Shown in pieces: positions 63,795 to 64,000 of a stretch of DNA of 64,000 nt. The notes under the pieces are model-generated. The model was not told the origin of the DNA. It was given only the letters and a program-made list of their open reading frames with translations, and made no database searches. The translations under genes were made by a program, and so were the position numbers. This stretch comes from Candidatus Aalborgicola defluviihabitans (GTDB lineage Bacteria; Pseudomonadota; Gammaproteobacteria; Burkholderiales; Burkholderiaceae_C): NCBI GenBank assembly GCA_016705575.1, contig JADIXX010000008.1, forward strand, positions 372,001-436,000, given 5' to 3'. Within the stretch, counting starts at the first letter, position 1. Every line of letters starts with the position of its first letter.

Positions 63795-64000
63795 CTAAAT
63801 CGTATCCAACGCCACCCGTAGATGCTCCACCGTGCGATCCATGTTGTGCAGCTTCTCCAATCCAAACAACCCCACGCGAAAGGTGCTGAAGTCGGCTGGC
63901 TCATCGCACTGTAGCGGCACGCCAGCGGCAGTCTGCAAGCCAGCCGCCAGGAACTTCTTGCTGTTCTGCACACCCGGGTCTTCGGTGTAACTCACCACCA
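63795..64000 (-). CDS. class V aminotransferase, C-terminal fragment (start beyond window)
   Basis: The last 68 residues of an aminotransferase are visible. The end has the family pattern DFSTFRVGLFGLEKLHNMDRTVEHLRVALDTI, as in alanine-glyoxylate, serine-glyoxylate and related class V aminotransferases. The N-terminal part with the pyridoxal-phosphate lysine lies outside the window, so no further assignment is possible. It converges on the solute-binding protein gene with a 15-bp gap. Confidence 0.72.
   Translation of the reverse strand, partial: VVSYTEDPGVQNSKKFLAAGLQTAAGVPLQCDEPADFSTFRVGLFGLEKLHNMDRTVEHLRVALDTI

Overview
The window looks like chromosomal DNA from a betaproteobacterium of the Burkholderiales, most likely a Comamonadaceae member close to Rhodoferax, Polaromonas or Acidovorax. 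This rests on recognised families and gene order (soxCDYZAXB, PhaM, DUF3567, DUF2946, minimal PutA with a divergent Lrp regulator) and on two intergenic repeat families that resemble repeats I associate with this family. No database search was possible. I see no rRNA, tRNA, CRISPR array, prophage or intact insertion sequence.

Layout. 1-8.3 kb: thiosulfate-oxidising Sox operon on the minus strand (soxC-D-Y-Z-A-X-B, then a DsrE-like gene cut by the window edge) with a divergent YeeE/YedE (SoxT-like) sulfur transporter. 8.4-10.8 kb: housekeeping genes (RIO kinase, VOC protein, zinc-ribbon protein, TapT). 10.8-15.7 kb: tightly coupled molybdenum-hydroxylase operon hcrC-hcrA-hcrB-xdhC-mocA, read as 4-hydroxybenzoyl-CoA reductase plus its cofactor maturation genes, with an FNR/FixK-type palindrome upstream and a truncated SDR gene next to it. 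16-21.3 kb: membrane protein, thioesterase, PutA and its Lrp-type regulator. 21.4-26.4 kb: a signalling locus of two secreted proteins (one CsgG-like), a membrane Ser/Thr kinase with a periplasmic C-terminal part, and a convergent FHA-linked nucleotide cyclase. 26.6-33.4 kb: psiF, ubiA, oxyR, a 39-residue membrane ORF, recG, queA, tgt. 33.5-39.4 kb: a GGDEF/EAL protein paired with a FIST sensor, PhaM and a solitary HigA-like protein.

39.5-47.3 kb is a copper-uptake/handling cluster: OprC-like TonB receptor with a CxxxM/HxM copper site, two DUF2946 proteins, PCu(A)C chaperone, thioredoxin-fold protein, BNR-repeat protein, and a second TonB receptor broken by one base. 47.4-55 kb is mostly housekeeping (MarC, FAH hydrolase, DUF3108, DUF3567, DksA-like, PurU, serine hydrolase, Psd, LysR). 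55.2-61.3 kb is a second envelope signalling locus: OmpA-like lipoprotein, secreted WD40-caspase protein, a decayed CHASE2-cyclase and a FecR-like secreted protein. The window ends with GlcD, a solute-binding protein and the end of a class V aminotransferase.

The two most unusual observations are (i) a dispersed repeat of about 55-65 bp with at least six copies, four of them inside open coding frames and three of those translated in the same frame, and (ii) the two multi-gene envelope signalling loci (kinase/CsgG/FHA-cyclase and WD40-caspase/CHASE2-cyclase/FecR), whose functions I could not assign.
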